Of a DNA stretch of 64,000 nucleotides, positions 27,528 through 37,097 are shown one piece after another. Source of the DNA: Maritalea porphyrae (GTDB taxonomy: Bacteria; Pseudomonadota; Alphaproteobacteria; Rhizobiales; Devosiaceae); contig NZ_BSNI01000002.1 of the NCBI RefSeq assembly GCF_030159895.1, positions 436,039-500,038 on the forward strand, read 5' to 3'. The first letter of the stretch is position 1. Every line of letters starts with the position of its first letter. Under the pieces are notes generated by a model that was given only the letters and a program-made list of their open reading frames with translations, had not been told where the DNA came from and ran no database searches. Position numbers and translations under genes: made by a program.

Positions 27528-27674
27528 CCTCTATTTGCGCAAAATCAAACTGTTGCGCTATTGCGTCGCAAAATGGCGGAAAGCGCTTGCCTTTGGCCAC
27601 AGAAATACTATTTTATAACCATTCTAAAGAAGATTTCGCCCTTTGCTGGGCGTGCGAACTCGGAGACCCTAATC

Positions 27675-28238
27675 ATGTTTATTCAAACTGAGGCAACACC
27701 AAACCCGCAAACATTGAAGTTTTTGCCGGGCCGCGACGTATTGCCGGGTGAGCCGATGGACTTCCGCTCAGAAGAAGCCGCTGAATCTTCGCCATTGGCC
27801 ACGGCCTTGTTCACCATCAACGGTGTGACTGGTGTGTTTTTCGGTAGTGATTTCATCGCCGTAACGAAAGACGACACCGATTGGGCGCACATCAAACCTG
27901 CTGTTTTGGGCTCGATCATGGAGCATTTCATGTCTGGTCAACCCTTGTTGGCTGATGGGGCGCAAGAAGCCAAAGCCGACGAAGGTGACGAGTTCTTTGA
28001 AGAATCTGACACTGAGATGGTGGAAGTAATCAAGGAATTGCTCGACACCCGTGTGCGACCGGCCGTCGCGATGGATGGTGGCGACATTATCTTTAAGGGT
28101 TTCAAGCAAGGCACTGTATATCTGCATATGCAAGGCGCATGTTCAGGTTGCCCTTCTTCCACTGCGACACTTAAAAATGGAATTGAGAATCTCTTACGCC
28201 ATTTTGTGCCCGGTGTAGAAGATGTTCAACAAATCTAG
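27675..28238 (+). CDS. NfuA/NifU-like Fe-S cluster scaffold
   Basis: A 187-residue protein that carries a [4Fe-4S] cluster to client enzymes. The N-terminal Nfu_N domain begins MFIQTEATPNPQTLKFLPG. The C-terminal NifU domain has RPAVAMDGGDI and the cluster-binding CSGC near residues 156-159. ATG 27675 is set by conservation and by GGAG at 27662-27665; the longer frame is non-homologous. Two palindromes (27534-27543, 27561-27571) lie upstream. A hairpin joins its stop to the tsaB start. Confidence 0.95.
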   Translation: MFIQTEATPNPQTLKFLPGRDVLPGEPMDFRSEEAAESSPLATALFTINGVTGVFFGSDFIAVTKDDTDWAHIKPAVLGSIMEHFMSGQPLLADGAQEAKADEGDEFFEESDTEMVEVIKELLDTRVRPAVAMDGGDIIFKGFKQGTVYLHMQGACSGCPSSTATLKNGIENLLRHFVPGVEDVQQI

Positions 28239-28254
28239 CGTTTTGATCGCTAGA
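28235..28254 (+). promoter_or_regulatory. Hairpin spanning the nfu stop and tsaB start
   Basis: TCTAGCG and CGCTAGA are perfect complements (28234-28240 and 28248-28254) with a seven-base loop. The left arm contains the nfu stop and the right arm ends on the A of the tsaB ATG. No Shine-Dalgarno is visible for tsaB. Translation of nfu may open the structure and couple the two genes. Confidence 0.4.
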
Positions 28255-28934
28255 TGACCCAATTCCCCATCACTCTCGCCATCGACACGGCGCAAGCTTG
28301 TTGCCAATGCGCGCTTATCGACGCTGATGGCACCAGCTATGCCATGTCGGAGGCGCGGGCGCGTGGGCACGCCGAATATTTGATGGATCAGATCGATGCG
28401 CTTTTGGACAATGCGCAGCGCGAATATGACGATCTCGATCGCATTATTGTCTCGTCTGGGCCCGGTTCCTTCACAGGGTTGCGGGTCGGGTTGGCCGCTG
28501 CGCGTGGACTAGCAGTTGCGCTTGATATTCCGTGTTTAGGGATACCAACCATGCTTGCACTCTCACTGAGCGGCCGTGAAAACAGCCCATTGACGGTGCT
28601 CATCGATGCGCGACGTGATCAGCATTATCGTCAAGATTTCTCAGCTCCCGGCAAGCCAGTTTCGGAACCGGCAGCATTGGGCAATGATGTTGCGCTAAAA
28701 GACTTGAATGAACAAAGCCGTGTGCTTGGCTCTGGTGCTGAATGGGCTGCGCGCGATTGCGGTGCCCAAAATGTGGAATTGGCACGCGATCCAGATATGC
28801 GCACTTTCATCAATGTGGTTAAACTTGCCGAATTTGGCCAAATGGCTGATCCAACGGTTTACCCGCCCGAACCATGCTATATTCGGGCAGCGGACGCGAA
28901 ACCGCAAAGCGCAAAACATATTGAACGCTTATGA
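28254..28934 (+). CDS. tsaB: TsaB, tRNA threonylcarbamoyladenosine complex subunit
   Basis: A partner of TsaD and TsaE in making the universal t6A37 modification of ANN-decoding tRNAs. The ASKHA fold is seen in ITLAIDTAQACCQCALID and IIVSSGPGSFTGLRVGLAAARGLA. Length 226 is normal. It is followed with a 4-base ATGA overlap by rimI, the standard bacterial pair. TsaD and TsaE are not in the window. Confidence 0.95.
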   Translation: MTQFPITLAIDTAQACCQCALIDADGTSYAMSEARARGHAEYLMDQIDALLDNAQREYDDLDRIIVSSGPGSFTGLRVGLAAARGLAVALDIPCLGIPTMLALSLSGRENSPLTVLIDARRDQHYRQDFSAPGKPVSEPAALGNDVALKDLNEQSRVLGSGAEWAARDCGAQNVELARDPDMRTFINVVKLAEFGQMADPTVYPPEPCYIRAADAKPQSAKHIERL

Positions 28935-29407
28935 AAATCTGGATGGCCCCTGTCGGGCTTCATATCGAACCCGCCCAAATAGGTGACGAAAAAGACTTAG
29001 CTAAACTGCATGCGGAAGGCTTTTTTCGCGGCTGGACGGTTGCCGATTTTCAGTCCTATTTACGAAATGCTGAAACCCCCATCTATGTGGCGTGTGACGC
29101 CAAGCACAAGATCGCGGGTTTTTCAATGTTGCGCATTTCTGGCGATGAATGTGAACTGATGACCATCGTGGTGAGCAAGAAGTTTAAAGGCAAACGTCTC
29201 TCAACGGCTTTGATGCAGGCCATGTTTGAAGACTTGATGATGAGCCCGGTCACCAAGATGTTCTTGGAAGTGGATGAAGACAATCAGCCTGCGCGCAAGC
29301 TCTATCAACGTTTTGGCTTTAGCCAAATCGGCGAACGTCGCGGCTATTATCCCCGACCAGATGGCAAAACCGCCACCGCTCTTGTCATGAAAGCTGAACT
29401 CGGCTAA
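28931..29407 (+). CDS. rimI: RimI-type ribosomal protein alanine N-acetyltransferase
   Basis: A 158-residue GNAT enzyme, predicted to acetylate the N-terminal alanine of ribosomal protein S18. ELMTIVVSKKFKGKRLSTALM is the acetyl-CoA loop, with arginine where the second glycine of the loop is usual. FLEVDEDNQPARKLYQRFGF is the strong RimI C-terminal block. It overlaps tsaB by 4 bases and precedes fur. Identity rests on that block and on context. Confidence 0.9.
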   Translation: MKIWMAPVGLHIEPAQIGDEKDLAKLHAEGFFRGWTVADFQSYLRNAETPIYVACDAKHKIAGFSMLRISGDECELMTIVVSKKFKGKRLSTALMQAMFEDLMMSPVTKMFLEVDEDNQPARKLYQRFGFSQIGERRGYYPRPDGKTATALVMKAELG

Positions 29408-29453
29408 GCCAAATTCAAATCATCGACCGCACTTGAAGTCTAAAGGCTGATCC

Positions 29454-29906
29454 ATGAGTAATCCCGGCGAAAACGCAAATCTGGAACAGCAGTGCGAAAC
29501 ATCTGGCATGCGCATGACCGAGCAGCGCCGAATTATTGCGCGGGTTTTAGAAGGCGCAACCGATCACCCTGACGTGGAAGAGCTTTATCGTCGAGCATCC
29601 GAGATCGATCCAAAAATCTCGCTTTCAACCGTTTATCGCACGGTGAACCTGTTCGAAGAAGCTGGTTTGGTGACAAAGCACGACTTCAAAGATGGCCGCG
29701 CCCGCTTCGAACAAATTCCGGATGAACATCATGACCATTTGATCGATGTGCGCACTGGCAAAGTCATTGAATTTCGCAACGAGGAAATTGAAGCCATTCA
29801 AGAAGTGATCGCGCGCAAGCTTGGTTTTAAGCTCGTTGATCACCGGCTCGAGCTTTATGGTGTGCCACTAGGCGACAAGAAAAAAGAGGATGGTTCGGGC
29901 CAATGA
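29454..29906 (+). CDS. Fur-family metalloregulator (Mur-type)
   Basis: A 150-residue Fur homologue. The winged helix (GMRMTEQRRIIARVLE, SLSTVYRTVNLFEEAGL) is followed by a dimerisation domain with DEHHDHLID. The structural-zinc CxxC pair of classical Fur is absent here (DVRTGKVIEF follows the histidines). This is usual in the alphaproteobacterial orthologue, which in rhizobia acts as the manganese regulator Mur. It overlaps plsC by 4 bases. Whether it senses Mn or Fe here is not shown. Confidence 0.92.
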   Translation: MSNPGENANLEQQCETSGMRMTEQRRIIARVLEGATDHPDVEELYRRASEIDPKISLSTVYRTVNLFEEAGLVTKHDFKDGRARFEQIPDEHHDHLIDVRTGKVIEFRNEEIEAIQEVIARKLGFKLVDHRLELYGVPLGDKKKEDGSGQ

Positions 29907-30709
29907 TTTGGCGGATAGTCTTCTTTTTTCTCATCACGTTACCAGTGTTGTTAGTACTCGCGCTTATTCAGTGGTTGGTGCTGGCGTTCAAATTCAAGAA
30001 TTGGAATTTTGTACCGATTTTAGCGCATAAGCTGGTTTGCTTTAATTTGGGCGTCAAAGTCAGACAAATTGGCAAACCTGCCAGCGATAAACCGACATTG
30101 TTGGTGTCCAACCATATCTCTTGGATGGATATCCCAGCGATTGGTTCAATTGTGCCAATTTCCTTTGTTGCCAAAGCCGAAGTCGGGCGTTGGCCCATTG
30201 TTGGCTTCCTGGCTAGGTTGCAAAAGACGATTTTCGTGGATCGGCAGAAAAAAACGGACACTGGGCGCGTCGCTAATGAAATGGGCGAACGCATGTCCGA
30301 TGGGCGCGCAGTGGTTCTATTTGCTGAGGGTACCTCAGATGTTGGCCTCCATGTCTTGCCATTTCGCTCGGCCCTTGTGGGGGGCACTCAGCGCGCCATG
30401 GAAAATGACCATATTGAAGAAATGTATATTCAGCCCATGGTCATTGCATATACGCACCTAAACGGATTGCCGATCTCGGCAGCCGAACGTTCAAAAATCG
30501 CCTGGATTGGTGATATGGGCATTGAAGATAATATTCTTGACATTTTGTCGGTCGGCGCAAAAACCACGACCATCATGTTTGGCGAACCGATCACCATCAA
30601 GCGCGGCGATGATCGGAAACTGGCGACCAAACAAGCGGAAGAAAAGGTGCGTGAAATGCTGGTGGCGAATAATCGCCAAATGCCGCTACCTCCTGCGCAT
30701 AAGGGCTAG
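29903..30709 (+). CDS. 1-acyl-sn-glycerol-3-phosphate acyltransferase (PlsC/OlsA family)
   Basis: A 268-residue membrane-associated acyltransferase. An N-terminal hydrophobic helix (about 3-28) precedes the HX4D catalytic motif in [11 protein letters not shown]. The substrate-binding block reads LFAEGTSD instead of the commoner FPEGTRS. It normally makes phosphatidic acid from lysophosphatidic acid; related OlsA enzymes acylate lyso-ornithine lipid. Both are possible because olsB is in this window. It overlaps the fur gene by 4 bases. Confidence 0.9.
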   Translation: MIWRIVFFFLITLPVLLVLALIQWLVLAFKFKNWNFVPILAHKLVCFNLGVKVRQIGKPASDKPTLLVSNHISWMDIPAIGSIVPISFVAKAEVGRWPIVGFLARLQKTIFVDRQKKTDTGRVANEMGERMSDGRAVVLFAEGTSDVGLHVLPFRSALVGGTQRAMENDHIEEMYIQPMVIAYTHLNGLPISAAERSKIAWIGDMGIEDNILDILSVGAKTTTIMFGEPITIKRGDDRKLATKQAEEKVREMLVANNRQMPLPPAHKG

Positions 30710-30798
30710 CCAGTAGTTTCCTTTGCGTCGCTTCGCGCTTTGGTGTAACAAGTCGCCTCAATCCAATTTTAACCTGCAAAAGATCCGGTTTTAGCCCC

Positions 30799-32142
30799 AT
30801 GAAAAAGCTATTCATCAAAACCTATGGCTGCCAGATGAATGTCTATGACAGCGATCGCATGGCAGATGCGCTTGCCCCTTCGGGCTATGAGGCGACGACG
30901 GATATTGATGAAGCCGATTTGGTGGTGCTCAACACATGCCATATTCGCGAAAAAGCGGCGGAAAAAGTCTATTCCGAGCTTGGTCGTTTGCGCATCATGC
31001 GCCAGAAAAAAGAGCAAAAAGGCGGTGAGATGATGATCGGCATCGCCGGCTGTGTCGCGCAAGCCGAGGGCGAAGAGATTGTCCGCCGCGCACCAGTGGT
31101 TGATTTGGTATTTGGTCCCCAATCATATCACCGATTGCCCGATCTCGTTGAGCAGGCACAAACCAAAAAAGTGGTTGAAACGGATTTTCCCGCCGAAGAT
31201 AAGTTTGAGCACCTGCCCAAGCCGAAAAAAGAAACAACCATCGCACGTGGCCTCACTTCGTTCCTAACGGTCCAAGAAGGTTGCGACAAATTCTGCTCGT
31301 TCTGTGTTGTGCCCTATACGCGTGGTGCAGAGGTTTCTCGCCCGGTGCACCAAATCATCACCGAAGCACAGGATTTGGTGGATGCAGGGGTGAAAGAGAT
31401 CACGTTGCTCGGGCAAAATGTGAACGCTTATCACGGGCTTGATGCGAATGGCGAAACTCAAGGGCTGGCCCAACTACTCTATAAGCTTGCCGACATCGAT
31501 GGCCTTGATCGGCTGCGCTACACCACTTCGCACCCACGCGATATGGATGATGCGCTGATTAATGCGCACCGCGATCTTGATATGTTGATGCCTTACTTGC
31601 ATTTGCCTGTTCAGGCGGGTTCGGACAGCATTTTGAAATCCATGAACCGTCAACATACGGTTGAAGACTATATGCGATTGCTTGAGCGCATTCGCGAAGC
31701 GCGCCCTGACATAGCGTTGTCGGGTGATTTTATCGTTGGCTTCCCCGGCGAAACCGACGAGGATTTTGAAGGTACATTAAAATTGGTGCGCGACGTTGAG
31801 TATGCGCAAGCCTACTCCTTCAAATATTCAACTCGGCCCGGCACACCTGGCGCGACGATGGATAATCAAGTGCCAGAAGAGGTGAAGTCTGAACGTTTGC
31901 AGCGCTTGCAAGAACTGCTGAACCACCAACAGACCGAATTCAACAAGTCCCGCATTGGTACCACAATGCCGGTTTTGTTCGAGAAAACCGGCCGCGATCC
32001 GGGCCAGATTGTTGGGCGCTCTCCTTATTTGCAGCCTGTCCAGGTGGAGGCAGACCCGTCTCATATCGGCACAATTCGTGATGTTTTTATCGATTCGGTA
32101 GGGAAATTTTCACTTTTTGGTAAGATTGTCATAAATAGTTAG
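30799..32142 (+). CDS. miaB: MiaB tRNA-2-methylthio-N6-isopentenyladenosine synthase
   Basis: A radical SAM methylthiotransferase that completes ms2i6A37 on tRNAs reading UNN codons. The auxiliary cluster cysteines are in [14 protein letters not shown] and AGCVAQ. The radical SAM motif is CDKFCSFC near residue 158, and a TRAM RNA-binding domain ends the protein. Length 447 is normal. A GGGG-TTTTG-CCCC hairpin follows the stop. It sits before phoH-ybeY as in most proteobacteria. Confidence 0.98.
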   Translation: MKKLFIKTYGCQMNVYDSDRMADALAPSGYEATTDIDEADLVVLNTCHIREKAAEKVYSELGRLRIMRQKKEQKGGEMMIGIAGCVAQAEGEEIVRRAPVVDLVFGPQSYHRLPDLVEQAQTKKVVETDFPAEDKFEHLPKPKKETTIARGLTSFLTVQEGCDKFCSFCVVPYTRGAEVSRPVHQIITEAQDLVDAGVKEITLLGQNVNAYHGLDANGETQGLAQLLYKLADIDGLDRLRYTTSHPRDMDDALINAHRDLDMLMPYLHLPVQAGSDSILKSMNRQHTVEDYMRLLERIREARPDIALSGDFIVGFPGETDEDFEGTLKLVRDVEYAQAYSFKYSTRPGTPGATMDNQVPEEVKSERLQRLQELLNHQQTEFNKSRIGTTMPVLFEKTGRDPGQIVGRSPYLQPVQVEADPSHIGTIRDVFIDSVGKFSLFGKIVINS

Positions 32143-32208
32143 GGGTTTTGCCCCAATTATGGGTCATACTGAAACGACAGTGAGTCGAAGACACAAAGGA
32201 GCTATTGT

Positions 32209-33234
32209 TTGACAAAATCATGGTCACCCGAAGGCCATAAATCGGACACAACAGATTTGGAAATGGCGTTTGAAGACAATCGTTTAGCGTCTCAACTTTA
32301 TGGCGAGTTTGACCAAAATCTGGCTCTGATCGAACAAAAGCTCGGCGTACGCGCCAACACCCGCGGCAATCATGTCATGTTATCCGGCAGCGCGATCAAT
32401 GTAGATCAAGCGCGCCGAACCCTTGAATCGCTTTACGCGCAGCTTGAAGACGGTCAAGATATCTCTATTGGAGATGTCGATGGCGTTATTCGCATGATCA
32501 TCACTGAAGATAGCCAACTCACCCTACCTACTTTTGAGAAAAAGGGACGGGTGCGCATGGCGCAAATTGCGACCCGCAAATCAACCATTGTGGCGCGCTC
32601 ACCCGCGCAAGACGGCTATATCCGCGCAATGGACCGCACCGAATTGGTGTTTGGTGTTGGCCCTGCGGGTACAGGCAAAACATATTTGGCCGTTGCATAC
32701 GCGGCAACGCTGCTCGAGCGTGGTGATATTTCGCGCATAATTCTGTCTCGTCCGGCGGTTGAAGCGGGCGAGCATTTGGGTTTCTTGCCCGGTGATATGA
32801 AAGACAAAGTCGATCCATATCTACGTCCGCTATATGATGCACTTTATGATATGATGCAGCCAGAAATTGTTGATCGCTGCATTGAAAACCACACCATTGA
32901 AGTGGCGCCGCTTGCCTTTATGCGTGGGCGGACTTTGTCCAATGCAGTGGTGATTTTGGATGAAGCGCAGAACACAACCGCCCAGCAAATGAAGATGTTT
33001 TTGACCCGTCTGGGTGAAAACTCAAAAATGATCATCACGGGCGATCCCTCGCAGGTAGATTTGCCGCGTGGTGTGCGTTCTGGGTTGGTTGAAGCGCTGG
33101 ATTTCTTGTCAGGTGTGCAAGGCATACACGTCACCCGCTTTACAGATAAAGATGTGGTGCGGCATGAATTGGTAGCCCGTATCATTCGCGCATATGACAA
33201 AGCTGAGAAAAAGGCCAAAAACAACGCTGAATAG
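32209..33234 (+). CDS. PhoH-family ATPase (YbeZ)
   Basis: A 341-residue PhoH-like protein with a KH-like N-terminal part and a P-loop ATPase core. Walker A is GPAGTGKTYLA near residue 148; VVILDEAQNTT is Walker B. The partner YbeY follows, and the pair is linked to rRNA maturation and stress. It starts with TTG at 32209, supported by AAGGAG at 32196-32201. The C-terminus is lysine-rich (EKKAKNN). Confidence 0.96.
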   Translation: MTKSWSPEGHKSDTTDLEMAFEDNRLASQLYGEFDQNLALIEQKLGVRANTRGNHVMLSGSAINVDQARRTLESLYAQLEDGQDISIGDVDGVIRMIITEDSQLTLPTFEKKGRVRMAQIATRKSTIVARSPAQDGYIRAMDRTELVFGVGPAGTGKTYLAVAYAATLLERGDISRIILSRPAVEAGEHLGFLPGDMKDKVDPYLRPLYDALYDMMQPEIVDRCIENHTIEVAPLAFMRGRTLSNAVVILDEAQNTTAQQMKMFLTRLGENSKMIITGDPSQVDLPRGVRSGLVEALDFLSGVQGIHVTRFTDKDVVRHELVARIIRAYDKAEKKAKNNAE

Positions 33235-33253
33235 CTGCGTTTTGGAAGAGCTT

Positions 33254-33742
33254 TTGCCAGATTTTCAAATTGAAATTGATGTTTTGATCGAGGACGAAGC
33301 GTGGTCCAATGATCTTGAGGCAACCATTTTGACAGCGATTGAGGCAGCTATTTCGCATCTCGATATCAAGCCGCAAGCACCAACAGAATTGTCGGTTTTG
33401 TTGACCAATGATGCCCACCAACAAGAATTGAATGCGCAATGGCGGGAAAAACAATCTAGCACCAATGTTCTGTCGTTTCCCCAAATTGAGCCCTTTGCAC
33501 CAGTTGCTGGCCTTATTGGCGACATATCATTGGCCTACGAAACCGTTGCAAAAGAGGCGCAGATGGAAGGCAAAAGCTTTGCCGATCACGTCTCACACCT
33601 TTGTGTACATGGATTTTTGCATATTTTAGGCTATGATCATCTCACCAGTGACGAAGCAGAAAAAATGGAGCAGCTTGAAAGGGAAATACTTTTGTCCCTT
33701 GAAATTGCTGACCCATATGCCGAAATTGCAGAGAATAGTTGA
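33254..33742 (+). CDS. ybeY: YbeY endoribonuclease/rRNA maturation factor
   Basis: A metal-dependent RNase needed for 16S rRNA 3'-end maturation and 70S quality control. The zinc motif HLCVHGFLHILGYDH carries the three histidines, and NVLSFPQ is conserved before it. The frame extends to ATG 33194, which would overlap phoH by 41 bases and add a basic non-family stretch. TTG 33254, with GGAAG (33244-33248) ahead, gives MPDFQIEIDV and a normal 162 residues. The start is therefore uncertain; the identity is not. Confidence 0.93.
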   Translation: MPDFQIEIDVLIEDEAWSNDLEATILTAIEAAISHLDIKPQAPTELSVLLTNDAHQQELNAQWREKQSSTNVLSFPQIEPFAPVAGLIGDISLAYETVAKEAQMEGKSFADHVSHLCVHGFLHILGYDHLTSDEAEKMEQLEREILLSLEIADPYAEIAENS

Positions 33743-33782
33743 GACTTTTAAGGAGTGAAACCGGCCCTTCGGCCGTATCGAA

Positions 33783-34859
33783 ATGAACGACAAAGATCAG
33801 CCCATCGCCGCGGCGCAACGGCCGCATCGTCAAAATGACGACAGTGCGCAAACCCAAAATTCAAAAAAAGACGAAACGCAATCAATAGATCGCAAACTGT
33901 CTTTTTGGGGCAAAATCCGAGCGAAACTGGCATTCCGTGCCCCCACCTTGCGTCAAGATCTGCAAGAAGCGCTCGAAGACACAACCAATAATGGCTTTGA
34001 TGCCGCCTTCTCTGATGGCGAGCGTGCCCTTATTCAAAATGTTCTCAACCTGTCAAAAATTCGAGTTGAAGACGTCATGGTCAACCGCGCCGATATTGAG
34101 GCGACAGAGGTTGACGATACCGTCTCCACACTGATCGCGCGTTTCCGTGAAGCCGGACATTCCCGCTTGCCGGTTTATGACGATATGCTCGATAATATTG
34201 TGGGCATGGTGCACATCAAAGATTTGCTGCTTAGCTTGTCTGATCCACAAGAAGTTGAAAGCAAAAGCGCGCAGCCTGAAAAACTGAAATCGGGCACATT
34301 GCGTACAAGAATTGCCAATACGAATTTGGTTCGCGACGTGCTTTATGTGCCTCCCGCAATGCCTGTTGGCAATTTGCTTCAATCTATGCAAGCCACCCGC
34401 ATTCACATGGCGATAGTGGTTGATGAATATGGTGGCACGGATGGTCTGGTGACCATTGAAGACCTTATCGAAGAGGTCGTTGGCGACATTGAAGACGAGC
34501 ACGACGAAGCTGAAGAAATTCAAATCAGCACCATCGACGAGAACACTTATGTGGTGGATGCCCGTTGTGAGCTTGAAGATCTCGCACAAGCATTGGGTCC
34601 AGAATTTGACCCAGGTGAGCATGCAGAAGACGTCGACACGCTCGGCGGTTTGGTGACCTCAATGGTCGATCGCGTACCGGTACGTGGCGAAGTGATTTCA
34701 AAACTACGCGGGTTTGAGTTTGAGATTATCCAAGCGGACCCACGGCGTGTAAAAACCATCAAAGTGACCCGTCGCAAACGCATGGCGCGACCGCGGCCGC
34801 GTAAGCTCAAAATTGAAACTGCTGACGAGGCCAACAACACCAAGACCGCTGCAGAATAG
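33783..34859 (+). CDS. CorC/HlyC-type CBS-domain protein
   Basis: A 358-residue cytosolic protein with two CBS domains (about 95-215, including [12 protein letters not shown] and [24 protein letters not shown]) and a C-terminal CorC_HlyC domain ([16 protein letters not shown]). It lacks the DUF21 membrane domain, so it is the short CorC type linked to Mg/Co efflux and placed before lnt in many proteobacteria. The ribosome site AAGGAG (33750-33755) is 27 bases from ATG 33783, with a CGGCC/GGCCG hairpin between. Confidence 0.93.
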   Translation: MNDKDQPIAAAQRPHRQNDDSAQTQNSKKDETQSIDRKLSFWGKIRAKLAFRAPTLRQDLQEALEDTTNNGFDAAFSDGERALIQNVLNLSKIRVEDVMVNRADIEATEVDDTVSTLIARFREAGHSRLPVYDDMLDNIVGMVHIKDLLLSLSDPQEVESKSAQPEKLKSGTLRTRIANTNLVRDVLYVPPAMPVGNLLQSMQATRIHMAIVVDEYGGTDGLVTIEDLIEEVVGDIEDEHDEAEEIQISTIDENTYVVDARCELEDLAQALGPEFDPGEHAEDVDTLGGLVTSMVDRVPVRGEVISKLRGFEFEIIQADPRRVKTIKVTRRKRMARPRPRKLKIETADEANNTKTAAE

Positions 34860-34944
34860 TTTTCAGCGTGAAAGCCTTGACGTAGCCACATTGAACCGCC
34901 AGCAATGTGAGCAGAGTGATTTGCGAAATAGGTAGCCACGCAAC

Positions 34945-36570
34945 ATGTTCGAAAATTTTGCACAATGGTGCTTGTTGGTGCATGGCTGGCGACGGCTTCT
35001 GGTTGCGTTTGCAGCGGGTGCGCTAGCGGCCCTTTCAATGCCGCCACTCTATGTTCTGCCCGCTTTGTTCGTCGCCTTTCCTATTCTGGTTTGGTTGCTT
35101 GATGGGGTCGAGACACAACTGTCTTGGCGACAAAAACTATTCGGACCCGCTTTTCGCATTGGGTGGAGTTTTGGCTTTGGCTATTTCACCCTGTCGCTGC
35201 ACTGGATGTCTGGTGCTTTTTTTGTCGAACCAGATTTGTTTTTATGGGCGTTGCCTCTAGGTCTATTCGGGCTACCTGCACTGCTTGCAATTTTTTGGGG
35301 CTTTGGCGCTTCAATTGCGCATCTCATGTGGTCCGATTACGGACAGCGCCTTTTCGCGCTCGCAGGGGCCCTGAGCGTCACAGAGTTTTTGCGCGGCCAT
35401 CTATTTACCGGCTTCCCATGGAATCTGCACGGATATGCCCTTGGACTGAGTGACCAGACCATGCAATTTGGCTCGATTGTTGGGATTTACGGGCTGACAT
35501 TTTTGATGCTGATCATGGCAATGAGCCCAGCGACCATATGGCCAAATCTCGAACAATCAAAAATTGATCGCTTCGCGCCTTTCATTGGCGCACTGTGCGC
35601 ATTGGCCGGGCTTTTTGCCTTTGGACAGTGGCAATTGAGCGCAAACCCAACAGAGTTTCGCCGTGACGTGCGCCTGCGCTTGGTTCAACCAAATATTCCG
35701 CAAGCTGAAAAATGGAAGCCTGAGAATGTTGGGCCGATCTTTGAGAAATTGTTGGCACTTTCCGCAGAGCGATCTTCTCCGGACGACCCTGGACTAATTG
35801 CAACAACCCATTTGATCTGGCCCGAATCGGTATTTCCATTTTTGGTGGCCGAACGGCCCCAAGCACTGGCCCTAATCGCTCGTCTATTGCCAAATGGAAC
35901 CAATTTGATCGCCGGCGCTGCTCGAAATAGGGTCGATCTCACTCTAGGAGATCAGTCAGAAGCAGGCGTGTTGAATTCTATTCTGTCGTTTAATGACCAA
36001 GGCGAAATCAATGCCACTTACGACAAATATCGATTGGTACCTTTTGGCGAATATGTGCCGCTTAAACCGGTCCTTTCGTTGTTGGGCATTCGTGAAATGG
36101 TTTCGGCGTCAGATAGTTTTGTGCATGGCACACCGCCGCGCAAAGCATTTACCCCACTTGGTACACCACCACTTTTGCCCCTGATTTGTTACGAAGTGAT
36201 ATTCTCAGGCGGGCTTGGTGACACTATTCGCCAATCTGAATGGATGTTGAATCTCACCAATGATGCGTGGTTCCAACACACCATCGGCCCAGCCCAACAT
36301 TTTGAACATGCGCGCATGCGGGCGGTGGAGGAGGGTGTGCCGCTGGTGCGCGTTGCAAATACGGGCCGAACCGCTGTAATTGATGCATTTGGTCGCATCA
36401 CAGCATCTCTGGCAATGGATAAAGCGGCGGTTCTTAATGCAAATTTGCCGCAAAGACTTGAGAAAACTTTGTTTTCGCAATACCGTCATACCATATTTTA
36501 TTTGATAATTGGCGCAGTGTTACTTTCCGTCATACTAAGGAATCGATGGCGCCGTAATTGGGAGAACTAG
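34945..36570 (+). CDS. lnt: Apolipoprotein N-acyltransferase
   Basis: Completes lipoprotein maturation by N-acylating the lipidated cysteine in the inner membrane. Six to eight hydrophobic helices fill the first 225 residues, then a nitrilase-fold domain. The Glu-Lys-Cys triad is in IWPESVFPF (about 294), YDKYRLVPFGEY (about 360) and ICYEVIFSG (about 414). It follows corC after 85 bp; that gap holds the inverted repeat CACATTG/CAATGTG (34887-34909). Confidence 0.97.
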   Translation: MFENFAQWCLLVHGWRRLLVAFAAGALAALSMPPLYVLPALFVAFPILVWLLDGVETQLSWRQKLFGPAFRIGWSFGFGYFTLSLHWMSGAFFVEPDLFLWALPLGLFGLPALLAIFWGFGASIAHLMWSDYGQRLFALAGALSVTEFLRGHLFTGFPWNLHGYALGLSDQTMQFGSIVGIYGLTFLMLIMAMSPATIWPNLEQSKIDRFAPFIGALCALAGLFAFGQWQLSANPTEFRRDVRLRLVQPNIPQAEKWKPENVGPIFEKLLALSAERSSPDDPGLIATTHLIWPESVFPFLVAERPQALALIARLLPNGTNLIAGAARNRVDLTLGDQSEAGVLNSILSFNDQGEINATYDKYRLVPFGEYVPLKPVLSLLGIREMVSASDSFVHGTPPRKAFTPLGTPPLLPLICYEVIFSGGLGDTIRQSEWMLNLTNDAWFQHTIGPAQHFEHARMRAVEEGVPLVRVANTGRTAVIDAFGRITASLAMDKAAVLNANLPQRLEKTLFSQYRHTIFYLIIGAVLLSVILRNRWRRNWEN

Positions 36571-36571
36571 T

Positions 36572-36976
36572 TTGCCAATCCCTCGCCCACGTCAGCCTGA
36601 CCAAATTGATGAGCAAGTTGGACAGATGGTGCGCACGCGCCGCAAGGCTTGCCGCATGTCTATGAAAAGCCTCGCCCAAAGCTTAGGAATTACCTATCAA
36701 CAGGTGCAAAAATACGAAACCGGATCAAATCGTATCCCCGTTTCGCGCTTAGCCATGATCGCAGAACTACTGGGTTGCTCACCTGGAGATTTTTACGCTG
36801 AATTGCCCCAACACTCCTTTGGTGAGGGTGCGCAATCTCCGTTTTCGGGTCTATCTGCGGAAAAGCAACGACTTCTCAATGCATTTGATGCGATACCCAC
36901 ATCGGTTGCCAAAAACGCGCTTTTGGATATCGCGGACCAAATGGCGGCGACCCAACGCCTACAAAAAAGTGAATGA
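36572..36976 (+). CDS. XRE-family regulator between lnt and metK
   Basis: A 134-residue helix-turn-helix protein. The DNA-binding region (about 17-75) contains SMKSLAQSLGITYQQVQKYETGSNRIPVSRL. The rest is a short helical tail. TTG 36572 follows GGAGA at 36561-36565 and is one base after the lnt stop, so it is cotranscribed with lnt. This XRE gene between lnt and metK is a familiar feature in Hyphomicrobiales; its targets are unknown. Confidence 0.92.
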   Translation: MPIPRPRQPDQIDEQVGQMVRTRRKACRMSMKSLAQSLGITYQQVQKYETGSNRIPVSRLAMIAELLGCSPGDFYAELPQHSFGEGAQSPFSGLSAEKQRLLNAFDAIPTSVAKNALLDIADQMAATQRLQKSE

Positions 36977-37041
36977 GTTCGGTTTGATATAACGAATTCT
37001 TTATATCCATATTGCAATTATGAACGCCAATGAATATCTGT

Positions 37042-37089
37042 AGGGCCAACTTTCGCGCAAAACGCGCGTCCTGAGCCCTGAATGAAAGG
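37042..37089 (+). promoter_or_regulatory. Pseudoknot-like metK leader masking the ribosome site
   Basis: Outer stem AGGGC (37042-37046) with GCCCT (37075-37079). Inside is a hairpin GCGC/GCGC (37055-37058, 37064-37067), extended by one C-G pair. The loop segment CTTTC (37050-37054) is complementary to GAAAG (37084-37088), the core of the metK Shine-Dalgarno. This gives an H-type pseudoknot. SAM-II and SAM/SAH riboswitches act by this topology and SAM/SAH ones precede metK in Rhodobacterales. I cannot match a published consensus. Confidence 0.45.
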
Positions 37090-37097
37090 CTTTGCTT

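Noticed and set aside
34053-34622. 189-residue minus-strand frame over the corC-type gene
   Set aside because: It overlaps the CBS domains in antisense and has no own signals; it is rich in His and Ile, as shadows of such codons are.
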